A DNA stretch of 64,000 bases from Flavobacterium agrisoli (GCF_016522065.1 NZ_JAEHFV010000002.1:1-64000); one strand, 5' to 3'. Counted from the first letter of the stretch, positions 16,851-26,626 are shown. The notes: generated by a model from the letters alone, not told the origin. Translations and numbers: made by a program.

Positions 16851-18195
16851 ATGCTTGCTCCAAAGCAGCGAGTATTTTTTGTTCTACCCATTCAGAATCC
16901 CAGATTTGCTCAATATTTTCTAATTGCAGTATTTTTTGCATGATTTCGTTTTGAAAATCTCCGATAGCCAATGCTTCCGTGTAGGGCCTATCACTAAAAG
17001 TTACCCTACTGTATAACGGAATCCATTTCTCAGGGTATTTTTCAGAAAAATGTTTTTCAATCCTTTTTTGCAATAAAAATTTTTCATCAGCCGTTTTGGT
17101 ACTCATTTCCATAAAATTGCGGTACGACAATTCAGCAATTGCATCGGCATTTGGCTTTCTTTCCTTTTCGTATTCAGAAAAAACAGTTTGCCAATCATCG
17201 CCATATTTTTCGATTAATTGATACAAAACCGTAATATCCTCAAAACCTGCATTCATTCCTTGTCCATAAAAAGGCACAATAGCATGACAAGCATCGCCAA
17301 CTAGTGCCACTTTATCTTTAAATGTCCACGGAAAACACTTCATCGTAACCAAAGTACTTGTTGGATTTTTGAAAAAATCTTCCGTTAACATTGGAATTAC
17401 TTCAATAGAATCTGGAAAGTTTTTCTCGAAAAAATCGGTAACACTTTCTTGATTAGTTAATTCAGCAAAGGAATTTTCTCCTTCAAAAGGCATAAATAAA
17501 GTGCAGGTGAAACTGCCATCTAAATTAGGCAAGGCAATTAACATGTATTCGCCGCGTGGCCAAATATGAAACGAGTGTTTGTCTAATTTGTGCGACCCAT
17601 CCGGATTTGCCGGAATATGCAATTCTTTGTATCCCATATTTAAAAATTCCTGCGAATAATTAAACATGCTTTGCCGTTGCATGCGGTGTCTGACACGGGA
17701 AAAAGCACCATCGGCACCAAATACCAAATCGTATTTTTTATCTTCCCATTCGCCACGTTCGGTTTCGCCAATATGCAAGGTAGCGTCGCTCAAGGTAACA
17801 TCCCAAATTTTTTGTTCAAAATAAAATTCGGCTCCGGCAGCTTCGGCCAAATCAATCATTTTCCGGTTCAGCGTACCTCTGGAAATCGAATAAATGCTTT
17901 CTCCATCTTTACCATATTGTTGGTAATTCAATTTATCCACTAAGTGAATGGCTCGCTTGTCCATCGGAATGGCAATTTCTCGCACCGCATCGCCCACACC
18001 TACTCCATCTAAAGCTTTCCAACCCCTATCCGACATAGCCAAATTAATGGAGCGTCCCGAAAACGTAATTTTCCGAATATCGGGACTTCGGTCGTACACA
18101 TGTACTTCGTGTCCTGCTTTTTTTAGATAAATTGCCAGTAAAGAACCAACCAATCCAGAACCTACTACCGCAATTTTAAGTGGTGTTTGCATCAA
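16849..18195 (-). CDS. kmo: Kynurenine 3-monooxygenase
   Basis: This 448-residue FAD monooxygenase hydroxylates L-kynurenine to 3-hydroxykynurenine using NADPH and oxygen. It shows the N-terminal GxGxxG (GSGLVG, 12-17) with an acidic end to the second strand (VYDRS), the GADG motif about residue 160, and the FAD ribityl motif GDACHAIVPFYGQGMNAG, the last a strong signature of kynurenine monooxygenases (from memory of the family). The C-terminal region has the family's VTFSDRPYTEAL. Kynureninase is encoded at 22368-23642 on the same strand; together they lead from kynurenine to 3-hydroxyanthranilate. Tryptophan dioxygenase and formamidase are not in the window. Confidence 0.9.
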   Translation of the reverse strand: MMQTPLKIAVVGSGLVGSLLAIYLKKAGHEVHVYDRSPDIRKITFSGRSINLAMSDRGWKALDGVGVGDAVREIAIPMDKRAIHLVDKLNYQQYGKDGESIYSISRGTLNRKMIDLAEAAGAEFYFEQKIWDVTLSDATLHIGETERGEWEDKKYDLVFGADGAFSRVRHRMQRQSMFNYSQEFLNMGYKELHIPANPDGSHKLDKHSFHIWPRGEYMLIALPNLDGSFTCTLFMPFEGENSFAELTNQESVTDFFEKNFPDSIEVIPMLTEDFFKNPTSTLVTMKCFPWTFKDKVALVGDACHAIVPFYGQGMNAGFEDITVLYQLIEKYGDDWQTVFSEYEKERKPNADAIAELSYRNFMEMSTKTADEKFLLQKRIEKHFSEKYPEKWIPLYSRVTFSDRPYTEALAIGDFQNEIMQKILQLENIEQIWDSEWVEQKILAALEQA

Positions 18196-18404
18196 AAAAT
18201 GTCTAAAATTTAAGGCCGTAAAAATACTAATAATCTAAAAGAATGACTTTAAAATAAAGGAAATATTTAGAAATCACAGCATTTATCACAAACCCATGGG
18301 ATTTTATTACAATCTCCTGATATGGGCATTATGTAATAGATTTAGTGCTTTTGTAATTAATACGTGATAGAAATAGCGTATTTTTAAAATTGAAATTCAA
18401 GCAA

Positions 18405-19967
18405 ATGAAATTATATCAAAAAATAGCAATTGGCGTTTTAGCACTTCTAGTAATTCTTGTAGCAGCCAATTTTGGTTTGAATTTTTATTTACAAAAACGA
18501 CTTCCTAAAATCATACAAGATAACAACCAAACTCCTTATGAAATTGGCTATCAAAACCTCCAAATCAAAGTGTGGTCGGCCACTATTCAAGCAGATAGCA
18601 TTGTAGTTAAACCCAAAATAAAACCACAGAAAAGTGATGAAAAATTGGGCATTTATTCTTCTATAGAACAAATTACCATCAATCAGTTTAGTGTTTGGAA
18701 TTTAATTTTTCACAACACCATTAGTGCCGACAATATTGAAATTTTCAAACCCGAAACCATTTTATATTATAAAAAAGAAAAAAAGAAAGACCGTTTGTCG
18801 CATGTTCGAAATGATGTAGTTGCCCCCTTTCAACAAATTATAAAAGTAAAAAACCTGCAACTTAAAAAAGGACATTTGACACTTTTAGAAACCCAAACCA
18901 GTCAGGTTTTTTTTGAAGTTAAAAACATTGAAGTTGATTTAGAAGGTATAGTTATCAACAAGACCACCTTACAACAAAAAATCCCTTTTAAATTAACAAA
19001 TTATGATGTAAAAATGGATTCGATGGTATACCAACCCAATCCTATTTACCGAATTAAAATTGGGCAAATAGCCACCAAAAATCACGAATTAAAAGCTACA
19101 AATTTTGAACTAGCTCCGCTTTTAAACCGTCATCAATTTGTGGCTCAAGCCAAAAAAGAAAAAGATTTGTTTATTGTTAAAGCAAAAGAATTGGCTATAA
19201 ACCAGTTGTCTTGGGGATTCAAAAAAGAAAATTTATTTTTTAAAGCCAATGCTGTTCTTTTAGATCAGGTGGATGCTAATATTTACCGCAATAAAATTCC
19301 AGCTGATGACATGAGCAAGAAAAAACTCTACAGCGAAGTTTTACGTAATTTAAAATTTGCTTTGGATGTTAGAAGCTTGGAAATGCGTGATTCTAAAATC
19401 GTGTATGAAGAAGAAGTTACTTTTGACAAAGGCCCAGCCATTCTAACTTTTGATCGATTTAATTTAAAAGCTAAAAACATAAAAAGTGGCTTGGGTTTGC
19501 AAAAAACGGACGATTTAACTATTGCCATTCATTGCATTTTTATGAAAAATTCGGCTTTAAAAGTAGATTGGAATTTTAATGTTTTAGACAAATCCGAACG
19601 TTTTCATATTAAAGGCAGCATTGCCAATTTCGATGTTAATGCCATGAAACGCTTTACGCGACCTTATATGAATGCCTCTTTTGACGGAAAATTCAAATCT
19701 TATCATTTTGATATTTGGGGAAATGACATCAATTCGAAAGGGAATGCTTCCCTTTATTACGACAATTTGGACGTAACACTTTATAAAAAGAAGGAGCCAC
19801 ATAAAAAATCGAAACTAAAAAGTGGTTTGGCTAATCTTTTTGTAAAAAAGGACTCCGATAATAAAGCCAAAACCTGTACTATGGAAGTGGAGCGCATTCA
19901 AGAAAAGTCATTTTATAACTTTTTATGGCGAAATGTGGCCGAATCGCTTAAGAAGATTTTAATTTAA
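18405..19967 (+). CDS. AsmA-like membrane-anchored protein of unknown role
   Basis: The ATG at 18405 gives 520 residues; an in-frame TTG five codons earlier is less likely. There is one N-terminal signal anchor (about 6-28), then an extended beta-rich periplasmic region with IQADSIVVKPK and DIWGNDINSKGNASLYYDNLDVTLYKK. This resembles AsmA/DUF748-type proteins thought to help lipid or outer-membrane protein transport, but similarity is only by architecture. Its stop is followed 72 bases later by the next rightward gene. Confidence 0.6.
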   Translation: MKLYQKIAIGVLALLVILVAANFGLNFYLQKRLPKIIQDNNQTPYEIGYQNLQIKVWSATIQADSIVVKPKIKPQKSDEKLGIYSSIEQITINQFSVWNLIFHNTISADNIEIFKPETILYYKKEKKKDRLSHVRNDVVAPFQQIIKVKNLQLKKGHLTLLETQTSQVFFEVKNIEVDLEGIVINKTTLQQKIPFKLTNYDVKMDSMVYQPNPIYRIKIGQIATKNHELKATNFELAPLLNRHQFVAQAKKEKDLFIVKAKELAINQLSWGFKKENLFFKANAVLLDQVDANIYRNKIPADDMSKKKLYSEVLRNLKFALDVRSLEMRDSKIVYEEEVTFDKGPAILTFDRFNLKAKNIKSGLGLQKTDDLTIAIHCIFMKNSALKVDWNFNVLDKSERFHIKGSIANFDVNAMKRFTRPYMNASFDGKFKSYHFDIWGNDINSKGNASLYYDNLDVTLYKKKEPHKKSKLKSGLANLFVKKDSDNKAKTCTMEVERIQEKSFYNFLWRNVAESLKKILI

Positions 19968-20039
19968 AATCAATAACCTGATAATTATCAGCTTATACTT
20001 TTCTAAAAAAAATCATTTTTGTCGTTTAGTTATGTAATT

Positions 20040-21821
20040 ATGCAAAAAAACGACCTCCACACTTTTCATATTCCCGTAATGGGATTGGCATTCACCATAG
20101 ACAGCCCAATACGAGTAGCGCAATATGGTATTTCATCGGTTATAGCCCTTGCGGATGACGATTTAATTGAGAAAATGAATGCTTTTTATTGCGAAAAATT
20201 CCAACTCCCGTATCAAGAAATCAGCACTAAAATAGCCGATTATAGAGCCAAACGCATTACATCGTATCTTAATTTAGTACAAACAATTGTAACAAAAAAA
20301 TACGAAAATTTAAAAACCGAGTTAGTCAAAAACAAAACCGCTTTGGATGCTTATTTGGAAATGCTTCCGGATTCGGCTACTTTAAAAAAGAACCTTCACA
20401 ATTGGATTTCTGAAAGTAAAGAGTCTTTACAAAATTATATCGACTACCATTTACGAGCAGGAGCAATTGACGTAAACATCATGACCAAATTGGATAAAGC
20501 GAATTTCATAAAAAAGGAAGCGTTACCATCAAAATTTAACGATGCTCATGCCGCTTTAAGAGGTTTTGCAAACAGCAATCTGAATTCATCGGTAATTTTA
20601 TCGGCAGGTATGAATCCGCGATTGTTCGGCTATTTTGCAGAATTAGACGCTTTTTTTCCGAATGAATTTGGTGAACTTACTAAAAAAATTACCTTAAAAG
20701 TAAGTGATTACCGATCTGCATTGATTCAAGGAAACTTTTTAGCCAAAAAAGGACTTTGGGTTTCCGAGAATCGCATAGAATCGGGGTTAAATTGCGGCGG
20801 ACATGCTTTTGCCACAGAAGGCTATTTATTAGGCCCCATTTTAGAAGAATTTAAAACTAAGCGCGAGGAACTTCAAAATAGTGTTTATGAATTATGGTGT
20901 AATGCTTTAGCGAATAAAGGAAAAACTATTCCCGAAAAACCCTTACCGCTAAAATTGACCGTACAAGGAGGAGTGGGAACCGCTGAGGAACATCAATTTT
21001 TACTTGATTATTATAATATGGATTCCGTAGGATGGGGATCGCCCTTTTTATTGGTTCCCGAAGCTACGTCGGTAGATGCTGCTACCAGGCGTTTATTAGC
21101 CCAAGCCCAAGAATCTGACTTTTATTTGAGTCACATCTCGCCGTTGGGTGTTCCGTTTAATACTGTAAAAGGCACCACTAACGAATGGTTGAAGCAACAA
21201 AGAATAAACGAACAAAAAGCCGGCAGTTCTTGCCCGAAAAAATTCTTAGCCCTGAGCAAAGAACTCGGTGAACAAGGCGTTTGTACCGCTTCAAAAAAAT
21301 ACCAAGATTACAAACTATCCGAATTAGAACAGAGCAAAAACGCACTTTCTGAAGTTAATTACCTTCAACAAAAAGAAAGCATCACGCAAAAATCCTGTTT
21401 GTGTGTGGGACTTGCAAATCCGTCGTATTTGGAAAATGGTCTTGAAATAAAAGGACAAGATCAGGGCGTTGTAGTTTGTCCCGGTCCGAATTTGGCTTAT
21501 TTTGACAAAGAAGTTTCGCTGCCAGATATGGTTCAGCATATTTATGGTCGAAAATCAGTACTTCATAACGAAAACCGACCTCACTTTTTTATAAAAGAAT
21601 TGAAGTTGTATTTGCATTATTTCCAAAATGAAATTGTTTTAAAATCGGCATTAGATCATCCAAAAGAACTTAATAAAATACTTCTTTTCAAAAATCATGT
21701 ATTAAAAGGCATTGCTTATTATGAAAATTTAATGAATACAATTTCGTATTTCAAGAACGATAAAAAAAGAATTCAAGGGCAATTAGCTGAAGTAAAAAGA
21801 GCACTTATTGAATTGTGTTAA
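20040..21821 (+). CDS. Conserved unknown protein with FMN-oxidoreductase-like motif
   Basis: The ATG at 20040 gives 593 residues. No signal peptide or membrane helix is seen. The central part contains VQGGVGTAEEHQFLLDYYN, then WGSPFLLVPEAT and SHISPLGVPFNTVKGTT. GGVGT-type loops with downstream SP-x-G-V-P resemble phosphate-binding loops of TIM-barrel FMN oxidoreductases such as nitronate monooxygenase, but this is only suggestive. Cysteines recur in short motifs (GLNCGG, SSCPKK, GVCTAS, SCLCVG, VVCPGP), which could bind a metal or iron-sulfur centre. I do not recognise the family. It ends at a bidirectional terminator and starts 72 bases after the AsmA-like gene. The surrounding kmo and kynU genes suggest, without proving, a metabolic enzyme. 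Confidence 0.7.
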   Translation: MQKNDLHTFHIPVMGLAFTIDSPIRVAQYGISSVIALADDDLIEKMNAFYCEKFQLPYQEISTKIADYRAKRITSYLNLVQTIVTKKYENLKTELVKNKTALDAYLEMLPDSATLKKNLHNWISESKESLQNYIDYHLRAGAIDVNIMTKLDKANFIKKEALPSKFNDAHAALRGFANSNLNSSVILSAGMNPRLFGYFAELDAFFPNEFGELTKKITLKVSDYRSALIQGNFLAKKGLWVSENRIESGLNCGGHAFATEGYLLGPILEEFKTKREELQNSVYELWCNALANKGKTIPEKPLPLKLTVQGGVGTAEEHQFLLDYYNMDSVGWGSPFLLVPEATSVDAATRRLLAQAQESDFYLSHISPLGVPFNTVKGTTNEWLKQQRINEQKAGSSCPKKFLALSKELGEQGVCTASKKYQDYKLSELEQSKNALSEVNYLQQKESITQKSCLCVGLANPSYLENGLEIKGQDQGVVVCPGPNLAYFDKEVSLPDMVQHIYGRKSVLHNENRPHFFIKELKLYLHYFQNEIVLKSALDHPKELNKILLFKNHVLKGIAYYENLMNTISYFKNDKKRIQGQLAEVKRALIELC

Positions 21822-21827
21822 CACAAA

Positions 21828-21860
21828 AAAGGCTGAATCTTTCCTTTCAGCCTTTACTTT
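21828..21860. terminator. Bidirectional terminator between converging genes
   Basis: A perfect 10-bp stem (AAAGGCTGAA at 21828-21837, TTCAGCCTTT at 21846-21855) has an A-run to its left and a T-rich stretch to its right, so it serves both the 593-residue unknown and the glycine-zipper gene. Confidence 0.8.
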
Positions 21861-22270
21861 TATTTTTTAGAATCGTCTATTATTGCTCCCGTTCCGGCTC
21901 CAACACCAGCGCCGACAACACCACCAATAACAGCACCTTCGCCTTTTTTCTTACTCGTTAGTGCTCCAGTAGCCGCACCCACACCCGCGCCAATTACAGC
22001 ACCTTTAGCGGCATTACTCCAGCCTTTTCGTTGTGGTTCGGCAGCAGGAGCCGTTTGTGTAATGACTTTGGTTGTGGTTCGATCTTGTTGCACCTTGTTT
22101 TCGGTTTTTGCTATTTCCATTTGCATTGAATCAATTACACGTTGTTTTTCGTGTGCGGTTTTCATCGAATCAATGGTTGCTTTTTTGGCCAATGCCACAT
22201 CGGATTGTTGCTGATTTTGACAAGAAAACAACATGAATGTGACCACTACTAAACTATATAAGGTTTTCAT
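21860..22270 (-). CDS. Glycine-zipper lipoprotein
   Basis: From the ATG at 22270 the product has 136 residues: a lipoprotein signal ending in LFSC (cysteine about 16), a charged coiled-coil-prone stretch (about 20-60, with KKATIDSMKTAHEK), then a glycine-zipper region (about 85-128) with AVIGAGVGAATGAL and AVIGGVVGAGVGAGTGAI. Such YMGG/Gly-zipper proteins are found in the outer membrane or periplasm; the function is generally unknown. The upstream in-frame start would add residues before the signal and is rejected. Confidence 0.8.
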   Translation of the reverse strand: MKTLYSLVVVTFMLFSCQNQQQSDVALAKKATIDSMKTAHEKQRVIDSMQMEIAKTENKVQQDRTTTKVITQTAPAAEPQRKGWSNAAKGAVIGAGVGAATGALTSKKKGEGAVIGGVVGAGVGAGTGAIIDDSKK

Positions 22271-22367
22271 ACTATTCGTTTTTAAAATGAATACCTTACA
22301 AAGTAACAACACACCTTTTTAAGACGTATTATAGAATTAAAAGGGCTTTTTATACAATTTTAATAGC

Positions 22368-23642
22368 TTATTTACCTAAAATGCCTCTTTTGAGAATTTG
22401 CCCAAATTCGTACATATCTTCAAAAGAACAATATAACGGTACCGGAGCAAGGCGAATCACATTGGGCTCTCGCCAATCGACAATCACGCCATTTTTCATT
22501 AAATAATCAAAAAGAGCTCGACCTTCTCCGTGCAGAAAAACAGAAAGCTGAGAAGCCCTTTCTTCTTGATTTTGTGGGGTTATAATTTCGAAAGTACTGT
22601 TAACTTCTTTGTCTATTTTGTGAAGAATAAATTCTAAGTAAGCCGTAATTAAATTTCGTTTTTCGATTAAAGTATCCATTCCAATTTCGGCAAACATTTC
22701 TACCGAAGCCAAATAAGGTGCTAAAGATAATACGGGCAAATTACTCACTTGCCAACCGTCGGCACCTTGAACTGGGTCAAAATTTGGCTCCATTTTAAAA
22801 CGGCGCTCTTTGTTATGTCCCCACCAACCTGCAAAACGAGGTAAATTACTATGGTGATGCCTTTCGTGAACAAAACAACCCGATGCATTGCCTGGCCCCG
22901 AATTCATGTACTTGTAACTGCACCAAGCGGCAAAATCAACGTTCCAATCGTGTAATTCGAGTTTGATGTTTCCGGCAGCATGCGCCAAATCCCAACCTAC
23001 TTTGGCACCGACAGCTTGACCCGCCGCAGTAATCGTTTTCATATCAAAAACTTGTCCGGTATAATAATTTACTCCTCCGATTAAAACCAAAGCCAATTCC
23101 TGTCCCACTTCCTTAATTTTGGCCAGAACATCTTCCGTTCTGATGTTGTGTTCCCCTTCACGTCGTTTAATTTCGACTATTGCCTCTTCGGGTTTATAGC
23201 CATGAAAATTCACCTGACTTTGAAACAAATATTGGTCGGAAGGAAATGCTTTTTCTTCACAAATAATTTTGAATCGCTTGCCCTTTGGTTGATAAAATGA
23301 CACCATCAATAAATGCAAATTTACCGTAAGCGTGTTCATCACCGTGACTTCGGAAGGAAGAGCTCCCACTATTTTACTTAACGGTTCGGCAAAACGTTCT
23401 TGGTAATCCCACCACGGTTTTTCGGCATAAAAATGACCTTCTACAGCCAAATTAGCCCAATCGTTCATGATTTCATCCACATACGCTTTGGTGCGTTTGG
23501 GTTGTAATCCTAACGAATTTCCTGTAAAATAAATGACTTTTTTGTCGTTAACTTTTGGAAAAATAAATTCGGATTGGTATTTGTTTAAAACGTCTTTTTG
23601 GTCGAGTTCTTGAGCAAATTCGCGTGTATTTTGAAAATTCAT
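22368..23642 (-). CDS. kynU: Kynureninase
   Basis: This 424-residue PLP enzyme cleaves kynurenine or 3-hydroxykynurenine to (3-hydroxy)anthranilate and alanine. The PLP lysine is in WCSYKYMNSGPG; upstream are GWDLAHAAGN (aspartate to the pyridine nitrogen) and VTVMNTLTVNLHLLM. The YFTGNSLGLQPK start and C-terminal NVIRLAPVPLYCSFED are family-typical. With kmo at 16849-18195 it would supply 3-hydroxyanthranilate for NAD synthesis or tryptophan breakdown. It is a single gene leftwards, downstream of queA's terminator. Confidence 0.93.
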   Translation of the reverse strand: MNFQNTREFAQELDQKDVLNKYQSEFIFPKVNDKKVIYFTGNSLGLQPKRTKAYVDEIMNDWANLAVEGHFYAEKPWWDYQERFAEPLSKIVGALPSEVTVMNTLTVNLHLLMVSFYQPKGKRFKIICEEKAFPSDQYLFQSQVNFHGYKPEEAIVEIKRREGEHNIRTEDVLAKIKEVGQELALVLIGGVNYYTGQVFDMKTITAAGQAVGAKVGWDLAHAAGNIKLELHDWNVDFAAWCSYKYMNSGPGNASGCFVHERHHHSNLPRFAGWWGHNKERRFKMEPNFDPVQGADGWQVSNLPVLSLAPYLASVEMFAEIGMDTLIEKRNLITAYLEFILHKIDKEVNSTFEIITPQNQEERASQLSVFLHGEGRALFDYLMKNGVIVDWREPNVIRLAPVPLYCSFEDMYEFGQILKRGILGK

Positions 23643-23720
23643 AGGTTGCAGTTTTTTGTAAAAATAACATCTTTTACAGAAAAGAAATCGAAATTTAACA
23701 CTAACAATTAGGCATAAAAA

Positions 23721-23741
23721 AACCCGTCAAAATGACGAGTT
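23721..23741 (-). terminator. Terminator after queA
   Basis: A 9-bp stem (23721-23729 with 23733-23741) with a 3-base loop is fully paired only in the leftward transcript, where one position is a G-U wobble; T-run follows. It lies 24 bases after the queA stop. Confidence 0.75.
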
Positions 23742-23764
23742 CTTATTTTTATCTTTTAAGTCAA

Positions 23765-24814
23765 TTATAAAATCAACATCGCATCTCCGTAGGAGTAAAA
23801 TTTGTATCCCTCTTTGATGGCTTCGTCATAGGCTTTGCGCATCAAATCATGTCCACAAAAAGCCGAAATCATCATTAATAAGGTTGATTTTGGTGTATGA
23901 AAATTGGTAATCATGCAATCGGCGATACTAAAATCGTAAGGAGGAAAAATGAATTTGTTTGTCCAACCTTCATACGGATTTAAAGTTCCAGCCGAAGAAA
24001 CCGAACTTTCTATAGCACGCATAGAAGTAGTTCCTACGGCGCATACTTTTTTCTTTTTGCTTTTGGCTTCGTTTACCACTTCACAGGCTTTTTCGTTGAT
24101 AATCAACTCTTCCGAATCCATTTTGTGTTTTGAAAGATCTTCTACCTCAACTGGGTTAAAAGTTCCCAAACCAACATGTAAAGTTACCTCAGCAAAATTT
24201 ACTCCTTTAATTTCCAAACGTTTCAAAAGGTGTTTCGAAAAGTGTAAACCAGCCGTTGGCGCTGCTACAGCTCCTTCTTCTTTAGCATAAATAGTTTGGT
24301 AACGCTCTGCATCTTCCTCCGTTACTTCGCGGTTGATGTATTTCGGGATGGGTGTTTCTCCTAGTTCGGTCAATTTATTTCTGAATTCTTCATAAGAACC
24401 ATCGTATAAAAAACGAAGGGTACGCCCACGTGAAGTCGTGTTATCAATCACCTCAGCCACTAACGAGTCATCATCACCAAAATACAATTTATTTCCGATA
24501 CGAATTTTACGAGCTGGATCTACCAAAACATCCCAAAGACGTTGCTCTGAATTTAATTCTCTCAGCAAAAAAACTTCAATTCTAGCTCCTGTTTTTTCTT
24601 TGTTTCCGTATAAACGAGCAGGGAAAACTTTGGTATTATTCAAAATCAAAACGTCGCCGTCATCAAAATAATCAATAACATCTTTGAACATTTTATGCTC
24701 GATAGTTTGTTTTTTACGATCAATGACCATCAAACGAGATTCGTCTCTGTTTTCCGCCGGAAATTCTGCAAGAAGTTCTTTAGGTAAGTTAAAATTAAAA
24801 TTTGATAATTTCAT
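23765..24814 (-). CDS. queA: tRNA preQ1(34) S-adenosylmethionine ribosyltransferase-isomerase QueA
   Basis: This 349-residue enzyme transfers and isomerises ribose from S-adenosylmethionine onto preQ1 at tRNA position 34, giving epoxyqueuosine. It has the usual start ([21 protein letters not shown]), the strongly conserved [16 protein letters not shown] and the ending [11 protein letters not shown]. Length is normal. It is preceded by a good promoter and followed by a terminator, so it is monocistronic. QueE at 8432-9067 belongs to the same modification pathway. Confidence 0.95.
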   Translation of the reverse strand: MKLSNFNFNLPKELLAEFPAENRDESRLMVIDRKKQTIEHKMFKDVIDYFDDGDVLILNNTKVFPARLYGNKEKTGARIEVFLLRELNSEQRLWDVLVDPARKIRIGNKLYFGDDDSLVAEVIDNTTSRGRTLRFLYDGSYEEFRNKLTELGETPIPKYINREVTEEDAERYQTIYAKEEGAVAAPTAGLHFSKHLLKRLEIKGVNFAEVTLHVGLGTFNPVEVEDLSKHKMDSEELIINEKACEVVNEAKSKKKKVCAVGTTSMRAIESSVSSAGTLNPYEGWTNKFIFPPYDFSIADCMITNFHTPKSTLLMMISAFCGHDLMRKAYDEAIKEGYKFYSYGDAMLIL

Positions 24815-24835
24815 GAAGTCTATTTATTTAGGCTG

Positions 24836-24868
24836 CAAATATACGACTGTGAAATAGGCGTTGTCAAG
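24836..24868 (-). promoter_or_regulatory. Promoter of queA
   Basis: On the minus strand TATATTTG (24836-24843) is an exact -7 match with CTTG (24865-24868) 21 bp upstream. The -7 box is 22 bases before the start codon. Confidence 0.6.
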
Positions 24869-24932
24869 TGTTTTGCCTTTTATTTTCAAAAGAGTCTGAT
24901 TTACTGATAGTTTCCAAGTGCTTAAAACAAGA

Positions 24933-24958
24933 AAGACTCCAGGAAATCCTAGAGTCTT
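24933..24958 (-). terminator. Terminator after aroA
   Basis: An 11-bp stem (24933-24943 with 24948-24958) with a 4-base loop lies 20 bases after the aroA stop. One position pairs as G-U only in the leftward transcript. The trailing TTTCTTGTTTT is moderately T-rich. Confidence 0.65.
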
Positions 24959-24977
24959 ATATAAATAATGGGTTGGG

Positions 24978-26201
24978 TTATATTTCTGAAACTTGAAATT
25001 GTAAGGTTTTAAAATCTTCCCAATAATCCGGATATGATTTAGAAACTACCTCGGCATTATCAATAATAATAGGCACTTTTAAGGCCAAAGGTGCAAATGC
25101 CATAGCCATACGATGGTCGTTATAGGTAGCAATATGGACATTTTTATTAATACTTGTAGAAGGTTCTAGGGTTAAGCTATCGTTTGTTACCGAAATCGAA
25201 GCGCCTAATTTGGTTAATTCTACGTATAAGGCTTCTAAACGGTCGGTTTCTTTGATTTTTAAGGTATGTAAACCTGTAAGATGGCAACCAATTCCTAAAC
25301 CAAAACACGTAACCACGATGGTTTGCGCAATATCAGGCGTGTGATTCAAATCGAAAGTAACGGATTTGGGTTGAAAATCAGCTTGTTTTTTTAGTGTTAA
25401 CAGGTTGTTTTCAAAGCTAGCATTTACGCCTAATTCTTGATACAATTTTACTAAAGCCGAATCGCCTTGTAAACTCGACGCTTTATAACTGCTGATATTT
25501 ATTGTAGCCGATTGGGAAAGTGCCACTAAGCTGAAGAAATACGAAGCCGAGCTCCAATCGGATTCCACTACCATTTCTTTCGTGTCCACTTTTTCCTTAG
25601 GAAAAACTGTAATTACGTTCCCTTCAAAATTCGTTTTAATATCCAAATCGTTCAATAACGCCAAAGTCATTTTGATGTAAGGAATAGAAGTTATTTCTCC
25701 CACCAACGTCAGTTCTATTCCATTTTCTAATTTGGGAGCTACCAACAACAAAGCCGAAATGTATTGGCTACTCACATTTGCCGGTATACTCACTTTGTGA
25801 GCCGTAATTTTTTGTCCTTTAATTCGGATTGGCGGGTAACCCTCTTCTTTTTCATACGAAATTTGAGCGCCTAATTGTTGTAAAGCTTCTACTAACACTT
25901 TTATAGGGCGTTCTGTCATTCGTTTCGAACCCGTTAATACCACTTCTCTGCCTTCGTTTACCGCAAAATAAGCCGTAAGAAAACGCATTGCAGTTCCGGC
26001 ATGATGAATATCGACTATTTCATCATTACCTTTTAACGCTTTTTGCATTACTTCGCTATCGTCGGAATTGGACATATTGGCTAAGGTAATATTCGGGAAT
26101 AAAGCTTGTAATAATAGTAAGCGGTTGGTTTCACTTTTAGAACCCGTCACAGCGATTTTTCCTTGTAAATCAGCTTGATTGGTTTGAACTAATACATTCA
26201 T
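24978..26201 (-). CDS. aroA: 3-phosphoshikimate 1-carboxyvinyltransferase (EPSP synthase)
   Basis: The start at 26201 (MNVLVQTN) gives 407 residues and fits the promoter just upstream; a longer start would read through that promoter. The enzyme joins shikimate-3-phosphate and phosphoenolpyruvate in aromatic amino acid synthesis. Motifs include GSKSETNRLLLLQAL, AGTAMRFLTAYFA, the TERPI segment and DHRMAMAFAPLAL near the C-terminus. It is somewhat shorter than typical proteobacterial AroA, as usual for Bacteroidota. The MazG-like gene lies upstream, but with aroA's own promoter in the gap. Confidence 0.95.
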   Translation of the reverse strand: MNVLVQTNQADLQGKIAVTGSKSETNRLLLLQALFPNITLANMSNSDDSEVMQKALKGNDEIVDIHHAGTAMRFLTAYFAVNEGREVVLTGSKRMTERPIKVLVEALQQLGAQISYEKEEGYPPIRIKGQKITAHKVSIPANVSSQYISALLLVAPKLENGIELTLVGEITSIPYIKMTLALLNDLDIKTNFEGNVITVFPKEKVDTKEMVVESDWSSASYFFSLVALSQSATINISSYKASSLQGDSALVKLYQELGVNASFENNLLTLKKQADFQPKSVTFDLNHTPDIAQTIVVTCFGLGIGCHLTGLHTLKIKETDRLEALYVELTKLGASISVTNDSLTLEPSTSINKNVHIATYNDHRMAMAFAPLALKVPIIIDNAEVVSKSYPDYWEDFKTLQFQVSEI

Positions 26202-26222
26202 TTGGTCGTTTTTTGAGTTGCG

Positions 26223-26253
26223 CAAATTTATCTTAAAAAAAGAATACACCAAA
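26223..26253 (-). promoter_or_regulatory. Promoter of aroA
   Basis: On the minus strand TAAATTTG (26223-26230) and TTTG (26250-26253) are 19 bp apart, a full match to the Bacteroidota consensus, 22 bases before the chosen aroA start. It supports that start over the longer frame. Confidence 0.7.
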
Positions 26254-26274
26254 GTTTCCTTTGGCCTTATCACA

Positions 26275-26601
26275 TTATTGCAACTTTTCGTTATTCTTAT
26301 GACGGTCTTTATCGCGAACCGATTTCAAATCCATTTTTTTATCAAAAGCAGCTTGCAAATCAATTCCAGTTTGATTGGCCAAACACAAAACTACAAAAAC
26401 CACATCGGCTAATTCTTCGCCTAAATCTTTGTTTTTATCGCTTTCTTTTTCCGATTGTTCGCCATAACGACGCGCAATGATTCGAGCCACTTCGCCCACT
26501 TCTTCGGTAAGTTGCGCCATATTGGTTAGTTCGTTAAAATAGCGAACTCCGTGTTCTTTTATCCAATTATCTACGTCTAATTGTGCCTTTTTTAAATCCA
26601 T
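26275..26601 (-). CDS. MazG-like nucleotide pyrophosphohydrolase
   Basis: The ATG at 26601 gives 108 residues; an upstream start would add ten residues that overlap the promoter. The sequence has the MazG/dUTPase helical metal-binding pattern EEVGEVARIIARR followed by DLGEELADVVFVVLCLAN, with the ExxE and ExxD residues in place. Such single-domain proteins hydrolyse non-canonical dNTPs. It is the second nucleotide-cleaning enzyme in the window besides the NUDIX at 3850. Confidence 0.88.
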   Translation of the reverse strand: MDLKKAQLDVDNWIKEHGVRYFNELTNMAQLTEEVGEVARIIARRYGEQSEKESDKNKDLGEELADVVFVVLCLANQTGIDLQAAFDKKMDLKSVRDKDRHKNNEKLQ

Positions 26602-26618
26602 TTTCTTTTGATTTTTCA

Positions 26619-26626
26619 CAAAAATA
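26619..26626 (-). promoter_or_regulatory. -7 box upstream of the MazG-like gene
   Basis: TATTTTTG on the minus strand matches TAnnTTTG 18 bases before the start codon; no clear -33 element is seen. Confidence 0.4.

Noticed and set aside
18390..18404. TTG start for the AsmA-like gene
   Set aside because: The ATG at 18405 gives a better signal anchor without the extra residues.
16849..23642. kmo and kynU as a single operon
   Set aside because: Two rightward genes and a leftward lipoprotein gene with a bidirectional terminator lie between them.
26202..26273. Longer start for aroA
   Set aside because: The extension would run through a full-consensus promoter and lacks similarity to the AroA N-terminus.
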